Under the pieces are notes generated by a model that was given only the letters and a program-made list of their open reading frames with translations, searched no databases and was not told the origin of the DNA. A program made the position numbers and the translations under genes. Below are positions 26,133-34,952 of a stretch of 50,753 nt of DNA, piece by piece; within the stretch, counting starts at the first letter, position 1; every line of letters starts with the position of its first letter. This DNA comes from Nitrospirota bacterium (GTDB lineage: Bacteria; Nitrospirota; Nitrospiria; Nitrospirales; Nitrospiraceae): positions 1 through 50,753 of the forward strand of contig JAUXQT010000050.1 of assembly GCA_030682135.1 (NCBI GenBank), read 5' to 3'.

Positions 26133-26330
26133 TTACGAGGCTTGCGGCGTTCTGGTTCGATCGCGAATCCATTGCTCCAGATCCGAACGTACGAAGCGCC
26201 ATTCTTTCCCAAGCTTGAAGGCGGGTATCTGGCGGCTCCGTAGATACCGATAGAGCGTCCTGGTGGTAATCTTGAGGTATTGGCAGGTCTCCTCCGCCGT
26301 CATCAGCTCGCTCTTGGGCTCTTTGGCCAT
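26133..26330 (-). CDS. Small excisionase-family helix-turn-helix protein
   Basis: A 65-residue protein. The sequence MTAEETCQYLKITTRTLYRYL then IPAFKLGKEWRFVRSDLEQWI is the winged HTH (HTH_17, MerR/Xis-like) signature. It should bind DNA as a small regulator. It lies 13 bp upstream of mraZ and seems to be the first gene of the mraZ transcript, downstream of the promoter at 26389-26417. Such proteins assist excision in mobile elements, but no integrase is present here, so a regulatory role is as likely. Confidence 0.8.
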   Translation of the reverse strand: MAKEPKSELMTAEETCQYLKITTRTLYRYLRSRQIPAFKLGKEWRFVRSDLEQWIRDRTRTPQAS

Positions 26331-26388
26331 TGGAGAACCTGGTTCGATAGAGATGCATATGCCTCACGAGGCTTTGGATACTGTTGTC

Positions 26389-26417
26389 AGAGTAGGAAAT
26401 ATGGGGCGATCTGTCAA
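26389..26417 (-). promoter_or_regulatory. Putative promoter for the HTH-mraZ-rusA-type transcript
   Basis: TTGACA (26417-26412), a 17-base spacer, and TACTCT (26394-26389) on the minus strand. The start would be about 50 bases before the HTH gene. Confidence 0.5.
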
Positions 26418-26440
26418 GCGAAAATGCATGACAGTGTATG

Positions 26441-26785
26441 TCACAGACTGTCAGTGCCCTCCAATTCGAGAGGGCCGGCTTCTTCCGGCTCTATGGCCTC
26501 CGAGAGGTCGCTTCCTAGGTCCTCACCCATTTCGTCTCCCATTTTTTTCATGAATCGAGCCATGCTCTGGGGATCGTTTTCATCGAGCCCGGCCAAATTG
26601 TCTGGCTCAGCCATGGCTTCCAGGCGCGCCGCTTCTGATTTCGGAGAGGCAAACCGAGACAGCATTCGTTCCACTCGAGGGCTCAGGCAATGGGAGCAGG
26701 TTGGCGGCGCGTGATTAGTCAGGCTCAAGACAAGGACCGTGCTGCGCTTGTGGCAGTCGAGACAGCGATATTCATACAGCGGCAT
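26441..26785 (-). CDS. FmdB-family zinc ribbon protein
   Basis: A 114-residue protein. The N-terminal MPLYEYRCLDCHKRS and PPTCSHCLSPRVERMLSRF form the FmdB/CxxC_CxxC_SSSS zinc ribbon, with Cys pairs at about 8/11 and 30/33. The rest is acidic and helical (FMKKMGDEMGEDLGSDL). The family was first noted near formamidase genes and its role is unclear. The gene starts 3 bp after comF on the same strand, so the two are co-transcribed. Confidence 0.82.
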   Translation of the reverse strand: MPLYEYRCLDCHKRSTVLVLSLTNHAPPTCSHCLSPRVERMLSRFASPKSEAARLEAMAEPDNLAGLDENDPQSMARFMKKMGDEMGEDLGSDLSEAIEPEEAGPLELEGTDSL

Positions 26786-26788
26786 GGA

Positions 26789-27646
26789 TCATATTCCTAT
26801 ATGTGTGAGGGCTGGGGGCCCCTGGTCGGCCCATAGGCGATCCGGCACCAGAGCCGCATCGACCGTTCTGGCTAAGGTTAGTGCGAATACTGGTCCACTG
26901 CCGGCTTGTCGTAGCGCTTTTGCACATTCGTTTAGCGTGGTGCCGGTGGTAAAGACGTCGTCGACGAGGAGGATGCGCTTCTCCCTGAGGTCTTGTGGCT
27001 GGCGGACGTCAAAGGCTTTCCGGAGATTGTTCAATCGTGCCTGTCGCGTTAAGGTGGTTTGCGGATCGGTGGCGGTCATCCTGATGAGGTTGGTGGCCGA
27101 TACCGGGCGGTCCATGTGTCTTGCAAGCTGATCGGCCAACAGCAGGGATTGGTTAAACTCGCGCCCTCGTAAGCGGGCTGGGTGTAAGGGCACAGGGACG
27201 ATCATGTCGACGTCGAGCTCACGAGGCAGGGCGCTGATCATGAGGCGTGCGAGTGGCTTGGCCAGGGTATGTTTACCTCGATATTTGAATGAACAGATGG
27301 CCTCCCGTAGTGGCGGGAGATAGGGGAAGAGGGTCCAGGCCCGTTGAAAGTTTGGCGGCCGTTTTTGGCAGTTTTGGCATTGATGGGTTGGTGTATAGGT
27401 CGTGGCCGCTTCTGAGACAAACGGTTGGTCGCAGCGGGCACAAGCTGGTTGTCGGAGCGGGTGGATATTTTGCCAGCAGGCTGTACAGAAGAAGGGCACC
27501 GGATCGATGCTGAGTGGATGGCCACAGGCAAGGCAATCTACCGGCAACACAAACCGGAGAGCCTGACGGCACCATCCGAAGAGCCGATCCTGTACGTCTT
27601 CACGTAACATCGCAGGGGAAGCGCTCCAATCAACCGGTATCGGCAT
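26789..27646 (-). CDS. comF: ComF-family phosphoribosyltransferase-like protein
   Basis: A 285-residue protein. Four Cys pairs (CLACG, CTACW, CARCD, CQNCQ) form the N-terminal zinc part. The phosphoribosyltransferase part follows, with FKYRGKHTLAKPLA, DMIVPVPLHPARLRGREFNQS and the PRPP-binding loop ILLVDDVFTTGTTLNEC. ComF acts in DNA uptake in naturally competent bacteria, although many members are of unproven role. The ATG at 27646 may not be the true start: the predicted promoter at 27649-27677 would put the transcript start at or after it, and a second ATG (27610) is in frame. Confidence 0.87.
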   Translation of the reverse strand: MPIPVDWSASPAMLREDVQDRLFGWCRQALRFVLPVDCLACGHPLSIDPVPFFCTACWQNIHPLRQPACARCDQPFVSEAATTYTPTHQCQNCQKRPPNFQRAWTLFPYLPPLREAICSFKYRGKHTLAKPLARLMISALPRELDVDMIVPVPLHPARLRGREFNQSLLLADQLARHMDRPVSATNLIRMTATDPQTTLTRQARLNNLRKAFDVRQPQDLREKRILLVDDVFTTGTTLNECAKALRQAGSGPVFALTLARTVDAALVPDRLWADQGPPALTHIGI

Positions 27647-27648
27647 CT

Positions 27649-27677
27649 CTTCTAGGAGAATGTGCGAGGCCTGTCAA
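27649..27677 (-). promoter_or_regulatory. Putative promoter for comF-fmdB
   Basis: TTGACA (27677-27672), 17 bases, then TAGAAG (27654-27649) on the minus strand. It is so close to the annotated ATG (27646) that it would need a leaderless message or the downstream ATG at 27610. Confidence 0.35.
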
Positions 27678-27728
27678 GGTTGTTGCCCTGTAAATGGTTG
27701 TGATATACGAAGGCAGTAGGCTGCGAGG

Positions 27729-28451
27729 ATGAGGATGGAGGCGTCGATCGCTGTGGTGAGGCTCGAGCAGGTATCGAAAATTTATGAACGCGGCGGGGAT
27801 ACCATCACTGGGCTCGATCGGGTCACGGTCGAGGTGGCGACGGGTGATTTCTGCGCATTTATCGGTCCCAGCGGCTGTGGGAAGAGTACGTTGCTCAATC
27901 TGGTAGCAGGGTTAGATGTGCCGACGTCAGGGGAGATTCTCCTTGGAGGGAAGTCGGCCAGTCGTTTTACCAGCGACGATTGGACGAGAGTCAGGCGGGA
28001 AACCGTCGGGATTATTTTTCAAGCATTCCATTTGATTCCCGGGCTTACGGCCATGGAGAATGTCGCCTTTCCCTTGTTGCTCAGGGGCGAGCGAGGGGCA
28101 TCGGTTCAATCGCGGGTCGAGGAAGTGCTCGAGTTGGTCTCAATGACCGCACGGCGGCACCATCGCCCCAGCGAACTATCTGGTGGAGAGCAGCAGCGTG
28201 TGGCGATTGCGCGAGCGATCGTACATCGGCCTCAGATCATCCTCGCCGATGAGCCGACCGGGAATCTGGATTCCCAGCATGGGGCCGAGATCATCGCACT
28301 CCTTCGCTCGCTCGTTGGGCATGTTCGTCAAACCATTTTGTTGGTCACCCACAGCCACGCGGCTGCGGAGGCCGCTGATTATGTCTGGGCTATGAAGGAT
28401 GGGCAGCTCGTGACGAGAACGTCGCACGAGCCTGTCCCGGTAGGAGCCTAA
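27729..28451 (+). CDS. ABC transporter ATP-binding protein (LolD/MacB class)
   Basis: A 240-residue ATPase with Walker A GPSGCGKST (near residue 43), signature LSGGEQQR (about 147), Walker B IILADEPTGNLD and His switch LLVTHSHAA. It belongs to the class that pairs with FtsX-type permeases. Its stop overlaps the ATG of pyrD by one base. The likely partner is the large permease at 29834, but pyrD and a small LuxR-type gene lie between. The substrate is unknown; lipoprotein or lipid extraction is common in this class. Confidence 0.9.
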   Translation: MRMEASIAVVRLEQVSKIYERGGDTITGLDRVTVEVATGDFCAFIGPSGCGKSTLLNLVAGLDVPTSGEILLGGKSASRFTSDDWTRVRRETVGIIFQAFHLIPGLTAMENVAFPLLLRGERGASVQSRVEEVLELVSMTARRHHRPSELSGGEQQRVAIARAIVHRPQIILADEPTGNLDSQHGAEIIALLRSLVGHVRQTILLVTHSHAAAEAADYVWAMKDGQLVTRTSHEPVPVGA

Positions 28452-29377
28452 TGGATCTTTCGACCACGATTGCCGGCGTACGATTCCCCAGTTGTTTCAT
28501 GAACGCCTCGGGAGCGCTCTGTGTGACGCGTGAAGAACTGTTGGCCCTTGGCCGATCTCGTGCTGGCGCCATCGTCACCAAGTCGATGACGGTTGAGTCC
28601 CGTGACGGCAATCCGTCCCCCCGGTACTATGGATTTCCCGGCGGGTCCATCAACTCCATGGGTTTGCCGAACCTCGGATACAAGGCCTATGCCGCGCTCA
28701 TTCCAGAGTTGAAGACACTGGGCAAGCCGGTGATTGCCAGTGTGGCTGGTCTTTGCGAGGACGATTTTCCGACGATTGCGGCTGTCATCAATGCGGCCAA
28801 GCCGGACTTGATCGAAGTCAATCTCTCCTGCCCCAACATCCCGGGCAAACCTCAGATTGGTTATGACGCCGAAGCCTCCGAGCGATTGCTGAAACGCGTT
28901 CGCAAAGTTATTACGGTTCCGATGGGGGTGAAACTACCGCCCTACTTCGATCCGGCCCATCACAAAGTCATGGGCGAGGTGATCGGCCGTTGCGGGGTCG
29001 ATTTCCTCAACCTAATTAATTCGGTCGGCAACGGGCTGGTCGTGGATCCGGACCGTGAGGAGGTCGTCATCAAGCCGAAGGGCGGCTTTGGCGGACTGGG
29101 TGGAACGATCATCAAACCGGTTGCGTTGGCCAACGTGCGGGCATTTTGGAAGATCTTCGAAGGCCGCATCCCGATCATCGGGACCGGCGGCGTGGTCAAT
29201 GGCGTGGATGCCTTCGAGCATATCCTCTGCGGCGCGTCAGCGGTGCAGATCGGGACGGTTTTGGTTGAGGAGGGGGTCGAGGTGTTTGACCGATTAGAAC
29301 GGGAGCTGGCAGCACAGTGTGGCAAGAAGGGCTATACGAAGTTGGAGGATTGCAGAGGGAAACTGAAGGAATTGTAG
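28451..29377 (+). CDS. pyrD: Dihydroorotate dehydrogenase, class 1A-like
   Basis: A 308-residue FMN enzyme of pyrimidine synthesis. The N-terminal ASGALCVTREEL, SPRYYGFPGGSINSMGLPN, the catalytic-Cys block VNLSCPNIPGKPQIGYD (about residue 125) and the C-terminal IIGTGGVVNGVDAFEHILCGA fit class 1 enzymes. NIPGKPQ is typical of the soluble 1A type, which can use fumarate. There is no pyrK-like gene for a 1B complex next to it. The start overlaps the ABC ATPase stop (TAATG), a tight coupling that is odd for unrelated functions. Confidence 0.88.
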   Translation: MDLSTTIAGVRFPSCFMNASGALCVTREELLALGRSRAGAIVTKSMTVESRDGNPSPRYYGFPGGSINSMGLPNLGYKAYAALIPELKTLGKPVIASVAGLCEDDFPTIAAVINAAKPDLIEVNLSCPNIPGKPQIGYDAEASERLLKRVRKVITVPMGVKLPPYFDPAHHKVMGEVIGRCGVDFLNLINSVGNGLVVDPDREEVVIKPKGGFGGLGGTIIKPVALANVRAFWKIFEGRIPIIGTGGVVNGVDAFEHILCGASAVQIGTVLVEEGVEVFDRLERELAAQCGKKGYTKLEDCRGKLKEL

Positions 29378-29379
29378 GA

Positions 29380-29718
29380 CTACTTCGCTCCGAACGTTCT
29401 GGCTAGGAGTCCGAGCTGTAGAGCCCTCCGGAGTAGCTGAGCCACATTTCTGACGTTTAACCGCCGCATCAAGTTGAATCGGTGCACTTCCACGGTGCGT
29501 ACGCTGATCTCCAGCATCTCCGCAATTTCACGGTTCGTATGCCCGATCGACACCAGGCGAAGGATGTCACGCTGCCTGGGCGTGAGGAGATCGGCATCGA
29601 TCTCTTCTTCTATCGGTTGGATTTTTCGGCTCAAAGCAGTTTTCACGCCCATCAAGAACCTCTCATCGTCAACTCGTAGAAGTCTAGCAAAGGTCTCTAT
29701 TTCTGTAAACGAAACCAC
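29380..29718 (-). CDS. LuxR-type HTH regulator
   Basis: A 112-residue protein starting at GTG. Residues about 44-100 form the LuxR/GerE helix-turn-helix: LLTPRQRDILRLVSIGHTNREIAEMLEISVRTVEVHRFNLMRRL, in part TPRQRDILRLV and NREIAEMLEISVRTVEVH. No receiver or ligand domain is present; the N-terminal 40 residues are short and helical. It converges with pyrD with only 2 bp between stops and is divergent from the permease gene, so it may regulate the permease. No strong ribosome binding site is visible. Confidence 0.8.
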   Translation of the reverse strand: MVSFTEIETFARLLRVDDERFLMGVKTALSRKIQPIEEEIDADLLTPRQRDILRLVSIGHTNREIAEMLEISVRTVEVHRFNLMRRLNVRNVAQLLRRALQLGLLARTFGAK

Positions 29719-29833
29719 TCATTTGTGCAGGGCTTCCGTCTTGGTTCGAAGGATTCAATCCTTCTCCATTCCCTCATTGGCCATGATTCGTTCTCGGTCT
29801 CCTGAGCCAGGGCCCTAGAGGATTATACCACTT

Positions 29834-32437
29834 ATGTTCAATATCGCTTTGATCCGCTCCCATGGCCTCCAGCAGCCATTTCGGACCTTGCTCAGCATCG
29901 CCGGGGTCGCCCTGGGCGTGCTGGCTTCCGTGGCCATCGGGACGGCGAACGTTCAAGTCCTGCGGTCGTTTGAGCAGGCCGTCACGACGGTGGCCGGTCC
30001 TTCCACATTGGAAATTGTGGGCAGTGATCTCGGTCTGGATGAATCCGTCATCTCGGCTGTTCGCATGGCCGAGGGGGTGGCAAGCGCTGCGCCAGTCATT
30101 GACGAAGCGGTCGTGGTTGCTCAGGGAACACAGCGTGGGCAGGTGCTGAAGGTCTTGGGGCTGGATCTTCTTGCGGAGGTCGGGACGCGCGGATTCCAGC
30201 TCTCGCAGGCTGACACCGAGGTGGCACTGGATAGGCTCCTGGCTCCGGACGCGTTATATCTTGGCCGTCAGGTTGCGGCTGATTGGAACCTGAGAGTCGG
30301 CAGTACCCTTGAGGTGACGGCGGGGGGGCGTCTTGTGCGGCTGCGGGTCGTTGGGCTTATTCATGATGAGGCGGGGCGTTCCTCCCTCTGGGATCGGTTG
30401 GCGATCATGGATATCGCAGCGGCTCAGCAGTTGTTCCAAGCGATTGGACGATTGGACCGGATCGAGTTGGTGACGCAGTCAGGCCGGTCGCTCGACGACG
30501 TCATCGCCTCTGTCCGAACGGTGCTTCCTCCCCATATGGTTGTGCAACGGCCGGCTCAACGGACGAAGCAGCTCGAAAATATGGTGCGGGCCTTCCAGCT
30601 GAACTTAACGGTCTTAAGCTGGGTCGGGCTGCTCGTCGGGATGTTCTTGATCTACAACACGATGGCCTTTGCTGTGGCGCAACGGCGGCGTGAGATCGGC
30701 ATCTATCGCGCGCTCGGAATGACGGAGCGGCGGGTCGCAGGCCTCTTCCTCGTGGAGGCAGGGCTCCTCGGTCTCCTTGGCGGGCTCGTGGGAGGTCTTG
30801 GCGGGGTTTGGCTGGCCAGGGGGCTGGTGTCGCTCGTGAGCCGGACCATCTCAGACCTCTATGCGCCGGTCGCATCCGACGGGTCGATTCTGTCGATGGA
30901 TATCTTGACGTTCGTGGCCGTGGCGAAGGGAGTGCTGCTCGGAACTGTGGTCTCGATGATAGGGGCCTTGGGTCCCAGTGTGGAAGCCGGTAGGACTGTG
31001 ACGGTTCGTGCCTTGGCGCCAGGAGACTATGAATCTGCACACCAACTGAGGGCAGGCCTGTTCGGGTGGATCAGCCTCGTATTGTTGGTGCTGGGAGGCC
31101 TCTGCTCACTGATGGGCCCAGTGGGAGGTGTGCCCCTCTTTGGGTATGTCTCGACAATCTGTCTCTTGGGAGCCCTCTCCTGTTTTGCGCCACTCTGTAT
31201 CAAGGCATTGGGTATGCGGCGCTCTCGCCAAGAGAGTAAGACCATGGCGCTCGGGGGGAGCCTCCGGCATATTGCGGCAGACCAGGCGGCTCGCCATCCT
31301 GGACGGAATGCTGTGACCGTGTCGGCCTTGATGGTGGGACTATCGATCATGATCGGTGTGGCCGTCATGGTGCGCAGTTTTCGTGACACGGTTGAGGTCT
31401 GGGTGAACGAGACCGTCATGGCCGATCTCATCGTGGCCCCGCAATCCTGGCCCCATGGGAAGCAGTCTGGTCAGGCGTCACGCGCCCTCCCAGGGGCCTG
31501 GCGTACAACCCTGTCGGCGATCGACGGCATTGCCGCTGTCGATACCTATCGGGATGTGCATGTGGAGGTAGAAGGCCGGCCGGTTTCGTTGGTCTCACGA
31601 GATCTCAGGCTCCATGCACAGCGGAGCCGATATCTGATGATCCAAGGAGACTCAACTGTGGCCTTGCAGCGAGCTGCCGAGACCGGTGGCGTGCTCCTGT
31701 CGGAAGTGTTGGCAAATCGATTAGGTCTTCGTGAGGGGAACAGGATTTCAGTCACGACACAGGCTGGACCAGTGAATGTGCCCGTCGAGGGGATCTTCTA
31801 CGATTACGCGACCGACGGCGGAAAGATGGTGATGGATCGAGAATGGTATCAGCAACGATGGGACGATGGGCGTGTGACGGTATTCCCAATTTACCTAGCT
31901 GCTGGGGTCGATGGTGAACGCGTGCGGCAGTCGATTCTCACGGAGATTTCGGGGATGGAGGGAGTGACGGTTCCCCCATCTGTGATCCGGAACCACGAGT
32001 TGAGGAAGGAGATTCTCGATATCTTCGACCGCACCTTCGTGCTCACCTATGTTCTCGAAGCCATTGCCGTGTTGGTGGCAGTGTTGGGCATCATTAATAC
32101 GCTGGTGACGGCGGTGTTGGAACGGCGTCGTGAATTTGCCACGCTGCGGGCGATCGGTGCCAGCCCCAGGCAGGTGGAGCGATTGGTCTTGTGGGAAGCG
32201 GCTTATCTCGGATTAATCGGGGCGGCGCTGGGCGTCGTTGGAGGACTACTACTCGCGCTGCTGCTCATCCATGTGATCAATAAACAATCCTTTGGCTGGA
32301 CGATTCAGATGACCGCTCCGGGCGGACTGATTCTGCAAGCAGTCGCACTCGCTCTTACGGCGGCCCTGGTAGCCGGCTATTGGCCCGCACGCTGGGCCGC
32401 GAGGCAGCCGGTGGTGGAGGGATTAAGAGAGGAATAG
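29834..32437 (+). CDS. Large FtsX-type ABC permease (two FtsX domains)
   Basis: An 867-residue membrane protein. The N-terminal helix (TLLSIAGVALGVLASVAIG) is followed by a periplasmic domain and three to four helices near residues 255-390. A second set of hydrophobic segments (about 400-450), another FtsX helix (AVTVSALMVGLSIMIGVAVMV, about 495), a second periplasmic domain and a final set of helices from about 735 complete it. RRREIGIYRALGMTERR and RRREFATLRAIGASPRQ are the paired coupling segments. It is likely the partner of the ATPase at 27729. Its stop codon lies inside the 22-bp arm of the inverted repeat at 32432-32527. Confidence 0.88.
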   Translation: MFNIALIRSHGLQQPFRTLLSIAGVALGVLASVAIGTANVQVLRSFEQAVTTVAGPSTLEIVGSDLGLDESVISAVRMAEGVASAAPVIDEAVVVAQGTQRGQVLKVLGLDLLAEVGTRGFQLSQADTEVALDRLLAPDALYLGRQVAADWNLRVGSTLEVTAGGRLVRLRVVGLIHDEAGRSSLWDRLAIMDIAAAQQLFQAIGRLDRIELVTQSGRSLDDVIASVRTVLPPHMVVQRPAQRTKQLENMVRAFQLNLTVLSWVGLLVGMFLIYNTMAFAVAQRRREIGIYRALGMTERRVAGLFLVEAGLLGLLGGLVGGLGGVWLARGLVSLVSRTISDLYAPVASDGSILSMDILTFVAVAKGVLLGTVVSMIGALGPSVEAGRTVTVRALAPGDYESAHQLRAGLFGWISLVLLVLGGLCSLMGPVGGVPLFGYVSTICLLGALSCFAPLCIKALGMRRSRQESKTMALGGSLRHIAADQAARHPGRNAVTVSALMVGLSIMIGVAVMVRSFRDTVEVWVNETVMADLIVAPQSWPHGKQSGQASRALPGAWRTTLSAIDGIAAVDTYRDVHVEVEGRPVSLVSRDLRLHAQRSRYLMIQGDSTVALQRAAETGGVLLSEVLANRLGLREGNRISVTTQAGPVNVPVEGIFYDYATDGGKMVMDREWYQQRWDDGRVTVFPIYLAAGVDGERVRQSILTEISGMEGVTVPPSVIRNHELRKEILDIFDRTFVLTYVLEAIAVLVAVLGIINTLVTAVLERRREFATLRAIGASPRQVERLVLWEAAYLGLIGAALGVVGGLLLALLLIHVINKQSFGWTIQMTAPGGLILQAVALALTAALVAGYWPARWAARQPVVEGLREE

Positions 32438-32527
32438 CGACCCCGTTCATTCCTGTGCTCGCGCAACGCGCGGCCTCAGAAGGCCCTCGTTGGACGCGCG
32501 CAGGGGGAATGAACGGGGTCGCTATTC
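32432..32527. repeat. Long inverted repeat overlapping the permease stop codon
   Basis: The 22 bases at 32432-32453 (GAATAGCGACCCCGTTCATT and two more) are the exact inverse of 32506-32527. The 52-base loop contains further GC-rich pairing (GGCCTCAGAAGGCC; GCGCG). The permease TAG (32435-32437) is within the left arm. It could end or protect the permease message, or be a remnant of a mobile repeat. Confidence 0.85.
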
Positions 32528-32957
32528 TTGGAAGGGGTGTGCCTGAGCCAAATTCTGAACCAGTAGGGGCTCGATGGTCGCAGTTGTGGGCATGCCTCTG
32601 CGCGCTCAAAGAGACCGTGCTCACGAGACGAGGTGTCATCTATTATCCAGGAACCAAGCAGATCAGTGGATTGCCTGAGCTCACCAATATGCCGATAGGC
32701 TTGATCCACTAGCCAAATCATCATGAAGTGATAGCATTTCCCCCCTGAAGAGGGGTCGAGCTATTACTGGTTTTAGAGTACACTGCTAACTCTGGTTGAT
32801 ATCCACCGCAGGACTGAGCCTATGCTCTGGGTTGTTCCCTCCGAGAAAGGCACCCTGACATCAAAGCCGACTACGTGCTAACCAATCCAATTTATTCCAT
32901 CAAACAGTGGGACTGCGACACGGTTGCCTCCGATCCGTGGGCACTCTGGAGGAAGAA
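32528..32957 (+). other. Intergenic region before zorA
   Basis: About 430 bp between the inverted repeat and the zorA start. I see no convincing gene. A minus-strand frame of 82 codons here has no recognisable domain and overlaps the inverted repeat. The zorA promoter should lie here, but I could not find a convincing -35/-10 pair. Confidence 0.5.
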
Positions 32958-34946
32958 TTGATAATTCAACCACTCGTCACATTCCTGGAACAAGTACACC
33001 CGGCATTTAGTAATTTGACGGGCGTCCCATTCTACGTCTTCCTATTGGTGTTGGCGCTATCTGGTGTCTTTCTCGTCGGCTATTTAGTGCAGGGAATCCG
33101 TGTTGGGTGCCAGCTTTGGTTAGCGGTGAGGGGAATTCGCAAGCTCACTGCGGCTAAGAAGCCGGTTGATCCTAAGGAGATTGCCAAGCTCTTGAAGAAG
33201 GAGCCTTTCCGGCACCTCTGGGACGAGTATTCGGACACGCTACACTCTCTCCAGGGGGCTTCAAGTGGGACCGCCACGCTCGTTGAGGTTCGAGCTACCA
33301 TGCCGGCCGAGGTCTTCTTCACGCGAGATGTTCTCGTCGACAGCCGCATGTTCGATGATTTCGTACGACATTTGCCTGGCGTACTCACTGGTCTTGGTAT
33401 TATTGGAACTTTCGCTGGTCTTCTGGATGGCCTATCACAGTTTAATCCCTCGACAACGTCGACAGCGGTAGCGGGTCTCAAGCCCCTGCTCGATGGGGTT
33501 GCCCATGCGTTCATTGCCTCCGCCGCCGCTATCAGTTGCGCGATGATCGTATTGTTCATCGAGAAGCTGGTATTGGCGTTTTTCTATGGCATGGTCGAAC
33601 AACTCAATCAAGTCATCGATGCGTTGTACCGCACCGGGGCGGGTGAAGAGTATCTGGCGCGACTCACGCAGTCGGCTGAAAAGAGCGAGGCGCATGCTGC
33701 TCAGTTGAAGGAGGCGCTGGTCGAGGACCTCAAGACGATGATGACCAACTTGGTCGACCGCCAGATTGAGGCGCAGCAGCAGTCAACGCAAGCACTCGGC
33801 AACCAATTAGGCAATGCCATTCTTGAAGGACTACAGAAGCCTATGCAAGATATCGGCGAGGCTGTGAAGCGCGCTTCGGGCGAGCAGGGCAGCGCTGTTC
33901 ACGGGATGCTTGAAAGTGTGCTTACCGCCTTCATGGCCAGACTAGAAGACACATTTGGTGGGCAGATGCGGGGCATCAACGAAAGCATGGAGCGCTCAAT
34001 GGATGCGATGGCGAATGTTCAAGCCTCGCTGCAGAGATTGCTAGAGAATATAGGGAAAAGCACTGAGAGCGCTACATCGCAGATGAGCCAGACGCTGGAA
34101 GACGCGATGAAGCAAGCGGCAACCAACCAACAGGTGATGACTGACCAAATGCGGGAGTTCGTCCAGGAGTTTCGAAAGCTCGTGACTGACGAGCAGTCAA
34201 AGTCCAAACAAGTCATGGACGAGGCGATGTCGAACGTCTTGACCCAGTTGTCTACAGCAATGGAGCACCTGAAGCACGAGCGCAACATATCTGCTCAAGA
34301 GGAGTCCGACCGCCAAGAGCAAACAAAGATTCGTACGACAGAATTGGTAGGCGGCCTGTCTGGTCAGGTGGAGGCACTGGTCCGATCCATTGCTGAGCAG
34401 GTTGAGAAGACGCAACGCAATATCGACACTATCGGTGCGGTCTCAATCCGCGCCATCGACGGGATGAACCAAGGTGCGTTAACCATGGGCTCGGCAGCGC
34501 AGCGATTTGAGACCGCTGGCAGCGCTGTGAGTACTGTCTTTGAACGATCGAAGACGGTCGCGGACCAGCTCCAGTCAGCGGCGCTGGCGGTCAAGCAGGG
34601 CTTTGATCAATACGAAAATACTCGAAAGACGGTGGATAGTCACGTTAACACGCTCACAGCGCTTATCGAGAATGCAAAACGAGAGGCTGGTTTGACGAAG
34701 GAGATGCTTGGCGACATGGAGCGAATTGTCGAACAGCTGCGTGCAGCTGAGGCCCAAAGCCTGCAATACCTTGAACAGGTAAACGGGGCTCTGGTGAAAG
34801 CGTTCACGGACTTCGGGACCCAGATGCGCAATCAGGTCGCCAGCACCATCGCTCAGACAGACACCCACCTTGGCAATGGTGTGCTCAATCTTAAAGCTGT
34901 TGTGCAGGAGTTCGGCGATGCGATCTCGAGGATTCCACGTAATTAG
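32958..34946 (+). CDS. zorA: ZorA: MotA-like channel protein with long coiled-coil tail (Zorya type I)
   Basis: A 662-residue protein from TTG 32958, chosen because GGAGGAAGAA stands directly upstream. An open frame from GTG 32907 would read through this site. Three membrane helices are visible: GVPFYVFLLVLALSGVFLVGYL (about 22-47), VLTGLGIIGTFAGLLDGL (about 138-160) and HAFIASAAAISCAMIVLFIEK (about 182-212). The cytoplasmic remainder is a very long coiled coil rich in Gln, Glu, Lys and Ala. This is the ZorA design: a proton- or ion-driven motor of the MotA family whose tail reaches into the cytoplasm to signal phage invasion. It is the first gene of zorABCD. Confidence 0.92.
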   Translation: MIIQPLVTFLEQVHPAFSNLTGVPFYVFLLVLALSGVFLVGYLVQGIRVGCQLWLAVRGIRKLTAAKKPVDPKEIAKLLKKEPFRHLWDEYSDTLHSLQGASSGTATLVEVRATMPAEVFFTRDVLVDSRMFDDFVRHLPGVLTGLGIIGTFAGLLDGLSQFNPSTTSTAVAGLKPLLDGVAHAFIASAAAISCAMIVLFIEKLVLAFFYGMVEQLNQVIDALYRTGAGEEYLARLTQSAEKSEAHAAQLKEALVEDLKTMMTNLVDRQIEAQQQSTQALGNQLGNAILEGLQKPMQDIGEAVKRASGEQGSAVHGMLESVLTAFMARLEDTFGGQMRGINESMERSMDAMANVQASLQRLLENIGKSTESATSQMSQTLEDAMKQAATNQQVMTDQMREFVQEFRKLVTDEQSKSKQVMDEAMSNVLTQLSTAMEHLKHERNISAQEESDRQEQTKIRTTELVGGLSGQVEALVRSIAEQVEKTQRNIDTIGAVSIRAIDGMNQGALTMGSAAQRFETAGSAVSTVFERSKTVADQLQSAALAVKQGFDQYENTRKTVDSHVNTLTALIENAKREAGLTKEMLGDMERIVEQLRAAEAQSLQYLEQVNGALVKAFTDFGTQMRNQVASTIAQTDTHLGNGVLNLKAVVQEFGDAISRIPRN

Positions 34947-34952
34947 CAAATC

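Noticed and set aside
32476-32724. 82-codon minus-strand frame before zorA
   Set aside because: No recognisable domain, and it runs into the 22-bp inverted repeat; composition does not look coding.
32438-32957. tRNA or attachment site at the Zorya left edge
   Set aside because: No cloverleaf sequence or direct repeat matching the right edge was found.
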